From the NCBI RefSeq assembly GCF_905147365.1, contig NC_056427.1, positions 4,469,001 through 4,533,000 of the forward strand: a stretch of 64,000 nt of DNA, read 5' to 3'. The notes beneath the pieces are model-generated. The model had not been told where the DNA came from, made no database searches, and saw only the letters and a program-made list of their open reading frames with translations. This document shows, piece after piece, positions 43,801-52,900 of the stretch (its first letter is position 1; each line of letters begins with the position of its first letter). Source of the DNA: Aricia agestis (Eukaryota; Arthropoda; Insecta; Lepidoptera; Lycaenidae). The position numbers and the translations under genes are program-made.

Positions 43801-46800
43801 TGTAATTTAAAAATATGACCTGTTGGGTTGAAATAAAGATTTATTATTATTATTATAATCCAAGAATAAGGTAATTACACGGGAGTAAATAATATTTACA
43901 CGGGCTATTTTGGTGGAGTAAATATTAAACTGAGAATAGTTGCACAACAGGGTTCAACTGTCACGGTCGGTGTCATTGTGAACTATAATTGACATTTTAT
44001 TTCATATTCTTTGAGTAACTTGGTAAAATGCAAACGATAATATCCTAGAGTAAATTAAAGGAGTAAAATTATTCTCATGATAGTTATACTCGTGTAACTT
44101 CAAGTTTGGTCGAATTGGGCCTACAGAAACTTGTCAGAAACTTCTTAGTGAAGTTTCTGACAAGATGCTCATACATTTTATGTCAAAGTCTTCATTAAAT
44201 GACTGCTTTTGGCAACTCACCGAGGCGGCCATTTTTAAAAGAAGAAGAAGAAAGTAATCATTAAATGCTTCTGAGTGCGACGTTAGAGACCTATTATGGT
44301 CTTACTACAAAAGATTTAAACACCTGTTGAACAGTTGATTAGAGAAAAATTCAGTACAAAATGGCTTCAAAACAACTGTTCAACAGATGTTTAGTTTTTT
44401 GTGGTAAGACCGATAATATTTTAATGCTCATGTTTTAAGAAGTTTGTAGATAATGCGTATTTAAAGTCTACTAAGTAGCTTCTTAAGTAAGCATTAAACT
44501 TGATTGAGACTTTGTAGATAGATACTGTAGGATAATAAATGAGTACTTATTTCATTCCAAGTAAGAATGTAAAATAATTTATATGCTATTTTTGTCAGTA
44601 ATTTAAGAATGTTAATATACGGTTTTAACGAATGCTTTTAGTGTTTTATTTTGCATGTTTCATGAATCCGTGCTTTCTTTGTGCCTGTGTGTTGTACATT
44701 TTTTTTCATTTGCAAAATTGCATGTACTTACCATTTTGTGGCAAATAAAGTAATCCCGAGCAGAGGTTCCCAACGTTCTATTTGGTCGGGGACAACTATA
44801 AATGGAATAAAAACTCAATAGGAAATTATATAAAAAGAAAACTTTGGTATTATAATATTATAACTGTGATTTTATTAAGTTTCCATTTTCTTCAGGGGGG
44901 GCGGCTATGCTAGGACTAAATTTAAATCATTCGTGGACCATATTTTTTCTCCTGCTGATCACTGGTTGGGGACCAGTGCCTTAAAGTATAATTTTTATCC
45001 CCACATCAGGACTGGGCGGAGTTTAACGCGGCTACCTCAACCATCGACGCGTTACGCCCCGGCGTTAGGTCCGCGGGGGCGTCGCCGCGACACTCCCCAC
45101 GTGCCGCCCGCAAAGCCCCTCCCACTGAGAACACGTACGGCGAGCTACGCGCCCCACCGCTGCCACCAAGAAAAAGTCTGTCGCCTGCCGAAACGATTGT
45201 AGCCGCCTCGAGCGTGCAGGACATAGCTGTGGCTAGTTCTATGGGTATGTATTTTTGTATTTATATATTTTTAGTTTTCTTACTCTCATTATAATACAGA
45301 TATATTGGACCGCACCAGTATAATTTTTGACGGGCTCATTTGATGGTTTCAAGCCTTTCAAGGGTAACGGTGTTTACACTAACACTGTATACGTGGGAGA
45401 GCCATGCTTCGGCACGAATGGGCCGGCTCGACCGAAGAAATACCACGTTCTCACAGAACAGCGGCGTGAAACAGCGCTTGTGCTGTTTCGCCGAGTGAGT
45501 GAGTTTACTGGAGGCCCAATCCCCTACCCTATTCTCTTCCCTACCCTCCCCTATTATCCTATTCCCTCCTAAAAGGCCGGCAACGCACCTGCAGCTCTTC
45601 TGATGCTGCGAGTGTCCATGGGCGACGGAAGTTGCTTTCCATCAGGTGACCCGTTTGCTCGTTTGCCCCCTTATTTCATAAAAAAAAAACTAATATTTTT
45701 AATGCGAAAGTGTGTCTATTTGTCTGTCTGTCACCTCTTCATGAGGTGACAGACAGACAGATTTGAGATACTTTGAGTCCCGGGAAAGGACATTATGATA
45801 CTTTTCATCCCAGGAAAATGTACGGTTCCCGCGCGATGAACGAATTTTGGTGCAATGTAGTTGCGGGTGTCATGTAGTATTCTATATCTTTTTGTTGTGT
45901 TGTGTAGAGACAATATAAATATATTCATTTTCTTATACCCGTTCACAGAACCCAGACGTCGTTCATCCTTAGAACCGGAGCCAGACTCGAGGCACCGGCT
46001 CACGTCCATCATCACAGGATCCACGGAAACCATCACCGGTCTCATCGACACCAGACATGAGATCGTAAGTACTTTAACTACTTTACGTGTTGGTTTGTAT
46101 AGTTACTATAATGCAGGTTAGAAATCACTTGATTGTATGACAAGAACAAACTAGCAACTGTCATCGAAAACGTCGAGTGCCTTATCACACTGGCGATTAG
46201 CGAGCGATTTGGAAGCGACGCGACTGCGCAGCGCACACGTCGCGACAGCGCAGCGTCGTCGCGGCGTGGCGTGGACGCCATTTTGTACACTCGTCAGATT
46301 ATTATTATATATGTATAATAGACTCGTCTAGGGAGTGACGTCAGAATCCATTTTGCTGCTGAGTGTCCAAAACGCCGAAGGCAAGCTGCGTGCACGCCGC
46401 GCAATCGCGGCGGCATCGCGGCGTGTGCGCTGCGCAGTCGCGTCGCTTTCAAATTGCTCGCTGATCGCCAGTGTGCTAGGTATATTAATTTTATGGTTGT
46501 AACCCTACTTATTATTCGTAGTTGTAACCCCATGTTTTCGTCTAGGGTTACAATTTGTACATACTAATCCACCAAAAATTTTCATTTTTCCAAATTCTAT
46601 TTCTTCCCTTCTTTCAGATACCACCTGATCCGAGAGCATTTGAGAAGCCAAGAAGAGCTTGCACACCTCAATCCAACAGTAGACCTTTACCAGCACCACC
46701 ACCAGAAAGACAAGCGGAAAGATCAGAAACAAAACCAGAAAAAATAGATAGGCTGGAAAAACCAGAAAGAATTGAAAGACCTGAACGCACAGAAAGAGTC

Positions 46801-48064
46801 GAGAGACACGATAGAGTTGAAAGGCCGGAGAGGATCGATAGACCTGACAGAGTCGAAAGAGAAAGAATTGAAAGACCGGAAAGGGTCGATAGACTTGAAA
46901 GAGTCGAAAGACCGGAAAGGGTAGATAGAACAAATATTGAAAGGCCAGAAAGAGTAGAAAAAACAAACATTGAAAGACCAGACAGAGTAGAAAAAACAAA
47001 CATTGAAAGACCAGAAAGAGTAGAAAGAACGAATGTTGAAAGACCCGATAGAGTAGACAGACTCGAAAGAGTAGAAAGAACAAATATAGAAAGACCAGAG
47101 AGAACGGATAGGCATGAAAATAATGATAGGATAAATGAAAATCAAAGACACGAAAGAACAGAGGAACGAAACGAAAGATCCGCTTCGGAGAATAGGCACG
47201 ACAGAAACGATAGGCATATTGAATTCAGACATCCCCCCGAAAGACCGGAAAGGATACAGGATAGATCATCTTTCGATCGAGATACAAGGATAAAGGAGGA
47301 TAATAAGGCACCACCAAGGCAGAGAAGTCTACCATCTACTACCAGTGGGAGTATAGATCAGCCTCCTAAATCAACTACTATGCCTAAATTTCCATCAGAA
47401 GATGTGAAAGATCCGCCGTACGAAAATGTTGGGTTGGAGAAAGCGGAAATTCCTATAGCGCGTGAGTATATTATTTTATGCTTCTAAGAACAAGATTGAA
47501 AAAAAAATGATAAATTTGATTGGCTATTGAAACCACATATGACGTAAAATAGGATCAATGAAATATGATAATGTAATATGCAGATATGATCAAATGATCA
47601 TATATATTGGATCCTATATATGATCATAGAAATGATCCAATATAAATGATAATGTAATACCCCCCTATGACACTTTTCTTACCAACGCGGGTGGATTTTG
47701 ACGCATTCAATTGAATATGCCAAACGAAAGTTGAATAAAAAGATGATGGCGAAAATAATTGAAGATGAAATTGCATAGTGTGGCCATAGCTATTAGATTT
47801 TATTTCGACGAATGATAAATATTTACAGAATTTCTATTTGTTTCAGCTAAAAAAATAAACCCGCTTACACACGACAAACACGGACGTAAGTACGGACACA
47901 ATGTTTCATACGAAAACATCAATTTGGACTATATTGCAAGATTGGTGGGTGAGGGGTACCCAAAAGACATAGTTGTCAGGGCTCTAGGTATAACTAGGAA
48001 CGATCTTGAAATGGCGTGCGACATTCTCCACGAATTCGGATCGAAAGTTCAACATAAATGTTAA
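31668..48064 (+). CDS. Cbl: E3 ubiquitin-protein ligase Cbl (5' end not in view)
   Basis: Cbl binds tyrosine-phosphorylated receptors and kinases at the membrane and transfers ubiquitin from an E2, sending targets to endocytosis and degradation. Twelve coding exons join without a phase error: 31668-31814, 32546-32689, 33444-33569, 34549-34664, 34898-35004, 36775-36881, 37172-37254, 37878-37966, 45010-45244, 45949-46064, 46618-47461, 47847-48064. They give 776 codons plus TAA. Domains in order: EF-hand (from TLVPWKHFREEL), SH2-like (SYVFR, GQWAIGY), linker helix (QEQYELYCEMGS), RING (CKIC, CGHLLC, CPFC), a proline-rich part with APPLPPRKSLSP, a charged ERPERV repeat, and UBA (RLVGEGYPKDIVVRALGI). 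The preceding exons for the four-helix bundle and start were not found. All introns begin GT and end AG. The family match is very strong; individual splice sites were read by eye. Confidence 0.95.
32546..32689 (+). CDS. Cbl: Cbl exon b: EF-hand to SH2-like
   Basis: Encodes LFQPWSTLLRNWQLLAVTHP and the first half of the SH2-like fold. The intron after it splits the codon of the arginine in SYVFR, the phosphotyrosine-contacting residue in Cbl proteins. Donor GTTAGA. Confidence 0.95.
32690..33443 (+). other. Cbl intron, nothing else seen
   Basis: No repeat family recognised in this 754-base intron. Confidence 0.6.
33444..33569 (+). CDS. Cbl: Cbl exon c: SH2-like domain
   Basis: Encodes LSCTRLGQWAIGYVTVDGE and LDGYREG. 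The glycine in AIGY corresponds to the residue whose mutation abolishes phosphotyrosine binding in known Cbl proteins; here it is intact. Confidence 0.95.
33570..34548 (+). other. Cbl intron with a GC-rich hairpin
   Basis: At about 33838-33905, AAGCGGCTGCGTCCGCGT is mirrored by ACGCGGACGCAGCCGCTT around a short loop. The rest is unassigned, with ATAATAATAATAA near 34188. Confidence 0.55.
34549..34664 (+). CDS. Cbl: Cbl exon d: SH2-like end and linker helix
   Basis: Encodes YLYPDGRDVNPDL and TVTQEQYELYCEMG. The tyrosine in ELYCEMG is the conserved linker tyrosine whose phosphorylation switches on the ligase in known family members. Confidence 0.95.
34898..35004 (+). CDS. Cbl: Cbl exon e: RING, first six ligands
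   Basis: Encodes STFQLCKICAENDKDIRIEP, CGHLLCTPC and TAWQI. It carries five Cys and one His of the C3HC4 RING finger. It ends on a codon boundary with donor GTGAGT. A family B SINE fragment begins about 15 bp beyond the donor. Confidence 0.95.
35019..35180 (-). mobile_element. Family B SINE fragment in a Cbl intron
   Basis: GTTACGCAGGAGTAGTTTTT, GTGTGTGCGCAGTACTC and CAATCAGGTGATCAGCCTGC match family B. The tRNA-like head is missing. ACCCATGGATCATCTT is duplicated inside. Confidence 0.6.
35215..35357. mobile_element. Family G element in a Cbl intron
   Basis: Left end ATCAGAGAAGTTGATTTC, centre GCGTTACGTCAAACCCAG and ACATTGAATTGACATG. The right end is diverged. Confidence 0.5.
35400..36774 (+). 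repeat. Cbl intron: AT microsatellite, palindrome, minisatellite and family H-like repeat
   Basis: An (AT)n run lies at about 35443-35463. It is followed by a mirrored GGGGGCGATAAATCGA block (about 35472-35516). GATGTATTGAGATGTAT units occur at about 35975-36145. At 36148-36655 a dispersed repeat (CTGACTGACTGACTGATTC start, CAGCTAGT end) has an internal duplication of about 130 bp (GTCCGTCATTTCTTGAGTTA at 36344 and 36479). Confidence 0.5.
36775..36881 (+). CDS. Cbl: Cbl exon f: RING end
   Basis: Encodes DSEGQGCPFCRAEIKGTEQV and VDAFVPPRPHN. The CPFC pair supplies the last two RING ligands. Acceptor TAATTTTTCAG. Confidence 0.95.
36899..37095. repeat. Dispersed repeat in a Cbl intron
   Basis: AACACCGTGCCGAAGTCTGG and ACGGAATTTCTTGATCCGAT recur at 21311-21517 and, inverted, at 24303-24580. 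Confidence 0.45.
37172..37254 (+). CDS. Cbl: Cbl exon g: Ser/Gly-rich linker
   Basis: Encodes VTNTKTAVKAVSSNSSGSSG. Low-complexity serine and glycine suggest a flexible linker. Phases match both neighbours, supporting the assignment despite weak conservation. Confidence 0.85.
37331..37752 (+). mobile_element. Family C repeat in a Cbl intron
   Basis: GTGCGAGTTGGACTCGCGCA at the start and TTTGGGTACGGAACCCTTAA at the end. It is the most complete copy in the window. Confidence 0.65.
37878..37966 (+). CDS. Cbl: Cbl exon h
   Basis: Encodes TEMSINNANGWSTRNTTFNG and LTDDIDDSE. It ends on a codon boundary (GAG) with donor GTAGGT. It can splice either to 45010 or to the alternative last exon at 40186. 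Confidence 0.85.
37987..38283. mobile_element. Family F MITE in Cbl intron 8
   Basis: Left end AAGTTAATATACCTAGCGGA and ATAGAGCAAC; right end TCTATTCCGCTAGGTATATT plus AACTTTATG is the complement. About 297 bp. It starts about 20 bp after the exon h donor. Confidence 0.7.
38284..40185 (+). mobile_element. Cbl intron 8, first part: nested foldback elements
   Basis: A palindromic MITE lies at about 38657-38835 (GGGACGTCAT outside, GGCTATAGGTTTCATTTTGC inside). Another foldback is at about 38905-39055 (GCAAGCGATTATCGTAA mirrored). Family G copies are at 39751-39904 and 39969-40050. The rest is A/T-rich. Confidence 0.5.
40186..40215 (+). CDS. Cbl: Candidate alternative last exon of Cbl (short isoform)
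   Basis: A good acceptor (GTGTTTGTGTTGCAG, ending 40185) joins in phase 0 to exon h and adds nine codons, RRKRVPPHA, before TAG at 40213-40215. The product would end soon after the RING, lacking the proline-rich, repeat and UBA parts. Drosophila Cbl is known to make short and long forms that differ in just this way, which makes the exon plausible. The sequence is too short to prove by similarity. If it is used, the 3' UTR starts here and runs into a family F element. Confidence 0.45.
   Translation, partial: RRKRVPPHA
40253..40549. mobile_element. Family F MITE, complete copy
   Basis: CATAAAGTTAATATACCTAG at 40253 and its exact complement ending at 40549. Internal block GTGCCGACTGGACGTCA as in the other copies. 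Confidence 0.75.
40550..43346 (+). other. Cbl intron 8, middle: foldbacks and AT-rich DNA
   Basis: A foldback at about 40618-40812 (GCCAAACGAGCGCAATTTT mirrored by a diverged ATTACGCTCGTTTAGC). A foldback at about 41223-41367 (TAAGCCCGGACGCGCACTAG mirrored). At 41715-41860, GTTTGACAACGTTTCTGTCA recurs at 57237. Several AATAAA hexamers (for example near 41764) could end a short Cbl transcript. No other gene is seen. Confidence 0.45.
43347..44121. mobile_element. TIR element carrying a LINE fragment
   Basis: GATTCGACCAAACTGGAGTA on the left and the complement of GAAGTTTGGTCGAAT near 44100-44121 on the right form imperfect inverted ends. The LINE tail 43460-43859 lies between them. Confidence 0.5.
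43460..43684 (+). pseudogene. C-terminal remnant of a non-LTR retrotransposon ORF2
   Basis: The frame gives LPRYCSASGMFADARVDCFY and TMRKRCTSLARRVRGS, a motif I recognise from the C-terminus of insect LINE reverse-transcriptase proteins (jockey/CR1-like). The 5' end is missing, as usual for LINE copies. A 3' tail follows to a TTATTATTATTATTATAAT microsatellite at about 43841-43859. Confidence 0.7.
44122..45009 (+). other. Cbl intron 8, last part
   Basis: A foldback at about 44298-44411 (GGTCTTACTACAAAAGAT, CACCTGTTGAACAGTTG mirrored by CAACTGTTCAACAGATG). A possible degraded hAT piece at about 44761-44979 (CAGAGGTTCCCAACG, GTTGGGGACCAGTG) without a matching duplication. Confidence 0.4.
45010..45244 (+). 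CDS. Cbl: Cbl exon i: proline-rich, SH3-binding
   Basis: Encodes DWAEFNAATSTIDALRPG, ENTYGELRAPPLPPRKSLSP and AETIVAASSVQDI. APPLPPRK fits a PxxPxR/K SH3-binding site, as used by Cbl to bind Grb2/Drk-type adaptors. Exon GC content is much higher than that of the intron around it. A different frame open over 44933-45202 is a shadow. Confidence 0.88.
45325..45388. mobile_element. Foldback fragment related to 48343-48551
   Basis: GACGGGCTCATTTGATGGTT and AACGGTGTTTACACTAACA match the right half of that element. The family A copy follows immediately. Confidence 0.55.
45389..45689 (+). mobile_element. Family A SINE-like element in a Cbl intron
   Basis: Head TATACGTGGGAGAGCCATGC, a short minisatellite, A-tail. 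Full length. Confidence 0.75.
45690..45948. repeat. Inverted family H junction
   Basis: TGTCTGTCTGTCACCTC is followed five bases later by its exact complement (about 45721-45759). This joins two family H pieces in opposite orientation. Confidence 0.55.
45949..46064 (+). CDS. Cbl: Cbl exon j
   Basis: Encodes EPRRRSSLEPEPDSRHRL and TSIITGSTETITGLIDTRHE. RRRSS resembles a basophilic-kinase or 14-3-3 type site (inference). Phases match both neighbours; donor GTAAGT. Confidence 0.85.
46187..46475. mobile_element. Foldback MITE in a Cbl intron
   Basis: CACACTGGCGATTAGCGAGC and GCGACGCGACTGCGCAGC are mirrored by the right end, which finishes GATCGCCAGTGTG. A short family F terminal piece (CTAGGTATATTAATTTTATG) follows. 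Confidence 0.65.
46618..47461 (+). CDS. Cbl: Cbl exon k: charged ERPERV repeat region
   Basis: An 844-base exon after acceptor TTCTTTCAG. It starts IPPDPRAFEKPRRACTP and SRPLPAPPPE, then runs through a long degenerate E/R/D/P repeat (ERPERV, IERPDRV). Three to four units of 11 aa (33 nt) based on TNIERPERVEK lie at about 46927-47030. It ends with SLPSTTSG and DPPYENVGLEKAEIP. DPPYENV may be a phosphotyrosine site. The purine-rich sense strand keeps the antisense frames open too; those are shadows. Donor GTGAGT in the frame context GCG C|GT. Confidence 0.9.
47462..47846 (+). other. Last Cbl intron
   Basis: It contains CATATGATCATATAT-type palindromic repeats near 47585-47635 and a fragment (GACGCATTCAATTGAATATG, 47700) related to the foldback at 50548-50776. 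Confidence 0.5.
47847..48064 (+). CDS. Cbl: Cbl last exon: UBA domain
   Basis: Encodes KYGHNVSYENINLDYIARLV and GEGYPKDIVVRALGITRNDL up to TAA at 48062-48064. This is the C-terminal ubiquitin-associated domain, which binds ubiquitin and supports dimerisation in known long Cbl forms. SYENIN may be another tyrosine site. Confidence 0.93.
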
Positions 48065-48068
48065 TAAA
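48063..48068 (+). terminator. AATAAA overlapping the Cbl stop codon
   Basis: The TAA stop is the start of TTAATAAAAG, so the hexamer AATAAA begins inside the stop codon. Another lies at about 48124. Which is used cannot be told from the sequence. Confidence 0.35.
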
Positions 48069-48342
48069 AGCTAGTATCCAAAAAAATTGGGAACTAGCTA
48101 AAAAAAAACACGAACGCGACAAAATAAAGTAACCCTGTGAAATTCTAAAAAAAAAAAACGTTCGTGTGATCTGATGTTTCAAATGCCAAAACAAATGAGT
48201 GCTTAGTCAAATTGAAATAGTTTTGACAGCGTATTCAGATGTCACAAACATTAAAATTACTTAAGTATATGGAATTTACATTTTTTGCATCTAACTTCGC
48301 CAACGATAATAGGAAATTGCAATTCGACTAAACACTACAGTG

Positions 48343-48551
48343 TGTTAGTGTAAACACCGTTATTCTTGAGAACAATGCTGGGAACTCAAAAAAATGCCGT
48401 CTTCATACCCATACTTAAGCCCGGATCGGCAATTTGTATTGATATGATGACGGATTTTTTTGAGTTCCCAGCATTGTTCTCATAGAAAAAACTTGTTCAT
48501 TTTGACGGGCTCATTTGATGGTTTCAAGGATAACGGTGTTTACACTAACAT
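48343..48551. mobile_element. Foldback MITE downstream of Cbl
   Basis: TGTTAGTGTAAACACCGTTA on the left and the complement on the right. Inner mirrored GAGAACAATGCTGGGAACTC blocks. Confidence 0.65.
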
Positions 48552-49174
48552 CTTGTATAATATTATGATCGTATGTTATTAAGGAGTATTAATGATATCT
48601 TGTTTAATGCTTTCATGAGAAAGATTCTGTCATATGTAAATCAATGTCATTTTGAAACATTTTCACTTTTGGGTATTTGAAATGTCAGTGATAAATGATA
48701 ATTATAATAAGAATAAAATGTAACCAGTTACTTAGGGTTAAATCTAGGCGAAATAGCCTATTTAGCAGACCTCAAATTCTGAGGATAAAAACGCTTCTAA
48801 TATGTTAAGGTTTCCACATTTTAATTTAAAATTACTAGTTGTTTTTAATTTTTATGTTAATTTTTTAAAATGAAATTGGCTTTGTACACTGAATTGTGTG
48901 AAATAATTTTATATATCGTCAAGCAATGATATTCTATGTTACTAACGTAACTAGATTGGAAGTTTACGGTAGCAACGCGTTGCCACTTCGAAGATGCCTG
49001 CAGGGATATCTCACATACATAATGACATAACGAATATATGACTTGACATTGTCTTTTGAACAAAAAAGTGGTTACGCATTTCTGAGAATCTTTTGTAAGA
49101 CATTGCTACTCTAGTATTTTAGAAACTCATTGTCGTCAAGTCAAGTCGTCTCGTCAAGTCTACGTATATAATGC
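48552..49174. other. Intergenic or Cbl 3' flank, nothing seen
   Basis: A/T-rich, with no repeat family or coding signal. Confidence 0.4.
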
Positions 49175-49471
49175 TAAGTACTCACATACGGCTTTTCTCG
49201 ATAGTTTTACTCGAAATCGAGCAAAAACCACCGTGTGGACCGCAAAACTCACAGCTCGAAGGCTCGCGTCGAGTCAGTTTGAAGGTTCGAATCGAGCCGG
49301 CTTGACAAATTTTTTGACACAGTCTCTTCCTTAGTTTTTATTATTCGTAGCTAATTTCCTTCGAACTGGAGTAAAAGTATCGAGCAATGCTTAATGTGTG
49401 TACGAAAGCCCGAGCCGTGGTGTTTATTCTACGTGATTGCTCGATCGAGCAAAACCGTATGTGAGTACTTA
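49175..49471. mobile_element. Foldback MITE
   Basis: TAAGTACTCACATACGGCTT on the left is mirrored by AAACCGTATGTGAGTACTTA on the right. GAGC/CTCG-rich centre. Confidence 0.6.
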
Positions 49472-49968
49472 CACTTAAACATAAGAATAAATTAAAATAA
49501 GCATTAAAATTGCTCTCTTCGGCATTAAAAGTTTTACTCAATCATGCATTAAACATAAAATCTATTTCACAATTTGGTGTATAAATATCCATTATTATGA
49601 TCTAAAAAAAAACGGTGCCACTTAGTTATATTGTTATTAGGTAATTGTATATTTCACAAGCAACATAATAATAATTATTATGTACTAGTAAATTGCTTAT
49701 TTGATGCCGAAAGCGTCGTTCTTAGTATTATAGTGTTAGAGCTTGGCACTTGTATTTATTTGCATAATTTTAATACTTTCCATTGTTTTTATCAGTATTT
49801 AAAAAATAAGCTTTTGTAAATATATAAAACTTATATTTTCGTAACACTATCTTTCATTGATAAATATATTTTTTCATATTTATGTAATATAAAAAATATT
49901 GAAAAAAAAAAAGAACTTTGACACTTCAACTTACGAACACCCGCAATATTATTAGAGTAATTCTACTT

Positions 49969-52900
49969 ATGATATTGTTAATTGTAAATATTGTTTCTTC
50001 GTTTTACGAGCTTAAACACTTTTATAAACTAATCTTCATATTTAACCCCCTTGATAAAAAAAAGGTTGACACTTATACAGAGGATATAGTCTACAACATT
50101 TGGTTCTTATCTGACATTACAGAAGTAAATTGCCAGAGAAAAAAGGTATGAAAATTGATTATAATTACTAATAACTATAGCGTCTGTATATGCCGTTGTT
50201 TTTTATATAAGAGGGGGGGGGACTATAATCTACTCGCGTTTAGATACAAGTGAGTGAGCAAACCTCATTTCAATTAGTAAAACAGCAACTATCGGACAAT
50301 TTACATTTGTGATTCACTGCTGTCTTAATGCGAATAGACTAGTTTAGCCGGCTAAGAAGGTTAGATTTGCCTAGGCTATACTAAATAGAAACGATTTAGA
50401 ATTATACATAGGTTGCACGTGGCTCAAGTGCGCAAGTCCTTTAATTCTTTTTTGCTTCTATTTTTTTTCAGTAAAATGACTTCACTGTCAATTGAAAGTC
50501 ATATTTTACACAAAGTTAGTCATAGTCCATAGTTAAAGTTATTATTACCTATGTCCACACTATGCGCTTTCGTCTTCAATTTTCGTCATCTTCTTTCATT
50601 CAACTTTCGTTTTGGCGCATTCAATAATTGAATGCGTCAACGAACGCAACGCCGACATTGTCATTTTTGTTTTTTGGATACGGTCAGAGGGCATGCATAG
50701 GCATGCCTCACTTTCGCTGTTGACTGCGCTATAACGCATGCCCTTGACGAACAGAAAAAGGCACAGTGTGGACAAAGCTAATGTTGTGCATTTTATAAAT
50801 AAAGTGATGGTGATAAATGGCATTTGAAAGACATTTTTGAAGATTTTGACATGAAGTCCATTTTCATGTCAAAGTCAACATTTAATGACTACATAAGCAA
50901 TAAAATAATTTAAAAAATACTTGCCAGCCCAAATTTTCGTCCTGTCTTAGCCGACTGAACTATGTAGTCCAAATATTTTTCTAAATTTGTTAATAATTAG
51001 GTTTTTTCTATAAGTGCAATTTTTCGAATTGTTACATTTTTCTCTAAATGAATGTGTATTGAACGAAATGACTGAAATTTAGGTTAAAGTACGACTAGTC
51101 TTAATAATTTCTAATGATTTATTTGTAATTTTGTAAGTACTATACAGCTTTCACGGTTTCCATGGAGTTAACAAGAGTAGAAATGCCTGTCAAAATATGA
51201 CATGTTTTGGTCATAAATGTCATAAAATGATAAAAAATTGACAATTCTTTCACCTATCACGAGTCACGACATACTGTGACATTCGCTTTAAGTATTTTTA
51301 TAAAACAGCTAATATTGTGATGATTTTATATTTTTCGCGATTTACAATCTAGGATCATGTCATGGATCGTGTCATGTTTTGACGTTGTCGTAACATGAAT
51401 TTGCCTACTTTTAAATATGGATTGTCATTTCCACTGAATATGAATTTGATATTATGAGAAAAGCTATAGTTTTCAACTACTTTTTAATAATTAAAAGTCG
51501 TTGCACACTTTGACGTAAAATTTTCCAAAAATTGTAATACGTCTATCGTATGATATAAAAAAATGACAATGTCAAATTAGTTGAGCATAAAAGTACAATT
51601 ATAAAACTCTTTAATTTTCTATGACAATAATATTGTTATTATTAATTGATAAGCCGAAATAATGGAAAATTAAGTGTGTAACAATGATCCATTTCGAAAT
51701 GTATGAATGAATTAACAAGAGTTTTTTAAATCGAATTATGTTTGTAATTCAAGATGGCGACAAATGACAAAATAAACATTATTTTTTTACTACAAGAAAA
51801 ATCATAATTAAATTAAAAAGCAACAGTTAACACATAGTACAATAAAAAAACTTGGAAAGCATCTTATAATATAAAATGAACATTCAACTTAATATTAAAT
51901 TATAAAATGTTTTCCAAGTTTCTCAACAGAAACTGATTATTCTTGGAAAAGTATGCACAAAATATAAAATGCCGGGAGGTGCTATGTTAGCAAATGCAGT
52001 CGCCATCTTTGGAAATCGTAGTCACTTTCGTTTTTAGATTGTTACTATTATAATATTGTAAATGAAATATGTAGTTTGTAGTTTTAAAGTAGGAGTGAAA
52101 CATATCCATGACCTAGTCAAATGTATGCAGCATTCTAGACGCTTGGTTAGACTTTGCTGTCTCACAATGGCTTTGACATGTCGGCCAGTAGTGACATTGT
52201 CAAAAAAACTGATAACGCAAACATTATTGTTGAGTGTTGACGTTGTCAAATCAGTTGTATTAAATTGATGTTGTTAATTTTTGAATAGATGAAAATTATG
52301 TTTTGGCGCGTGGATGACATTGTCATATTTTAATTTCGGCTAGCGCTTGTCTAATTTGAAATGACGCGCCCCACCACTTCACTAGTTGATATAAATGAAA
52401 AATTTTGTACTGTGAGTATTCACATACAAAATCCCTCGCCATCCTTCCCATCCCTCGTATGAGGGATGGGCGCGTTATTTTAAGTTAGACAAGCCCTACT
52501 GGCAAATGATTTTTGCATGACATTAACAGGAGAGAAACCTCTCTCTCTCTGAATATGAAACATCCTTTTAAGTGATATTTTACAATATGGCGGTGTTGGT
52601 TCTGATTTTGGTCAAACCATCCTTGATAAACCGTTTCAAACATTTGATGATGTCAAGGATGTTACTGATGACATTGATTGACATTGTCAACTGTGCCACC
52701 ACTGTCGGAAATGGCAAAGTCGTTGCAAGGCATGTTATACACTATTATTACATGTGTATATAACCGATATAATATTTTGCCATGTATTTTATAAGCGCAC
52801 CACATATTTTCTTTCATGGCGATCATTTTTGTAAATCGTGTACCTTACAACAAAATTAAAAGTAAATTTGCAGATGTATATTGTGTTTTATTGTAGTTAT

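Noticed and set aside
44933..45202. 89-codon frame overlapping Cbl exon i
   Set aside because: It is in a different frame from the exon that joins in phase with its neighbours, and starts in the intron. It is a GC-rich shadow.
46505..47232. Three long minus-strand open frames opposite Cbl exon k
   Set aside because: They arise because the sense strand is a purine-rich E/R/P repeat that leaves other frames without stops. The antisense products are F/L- or S/L-rich low complexity with no features.
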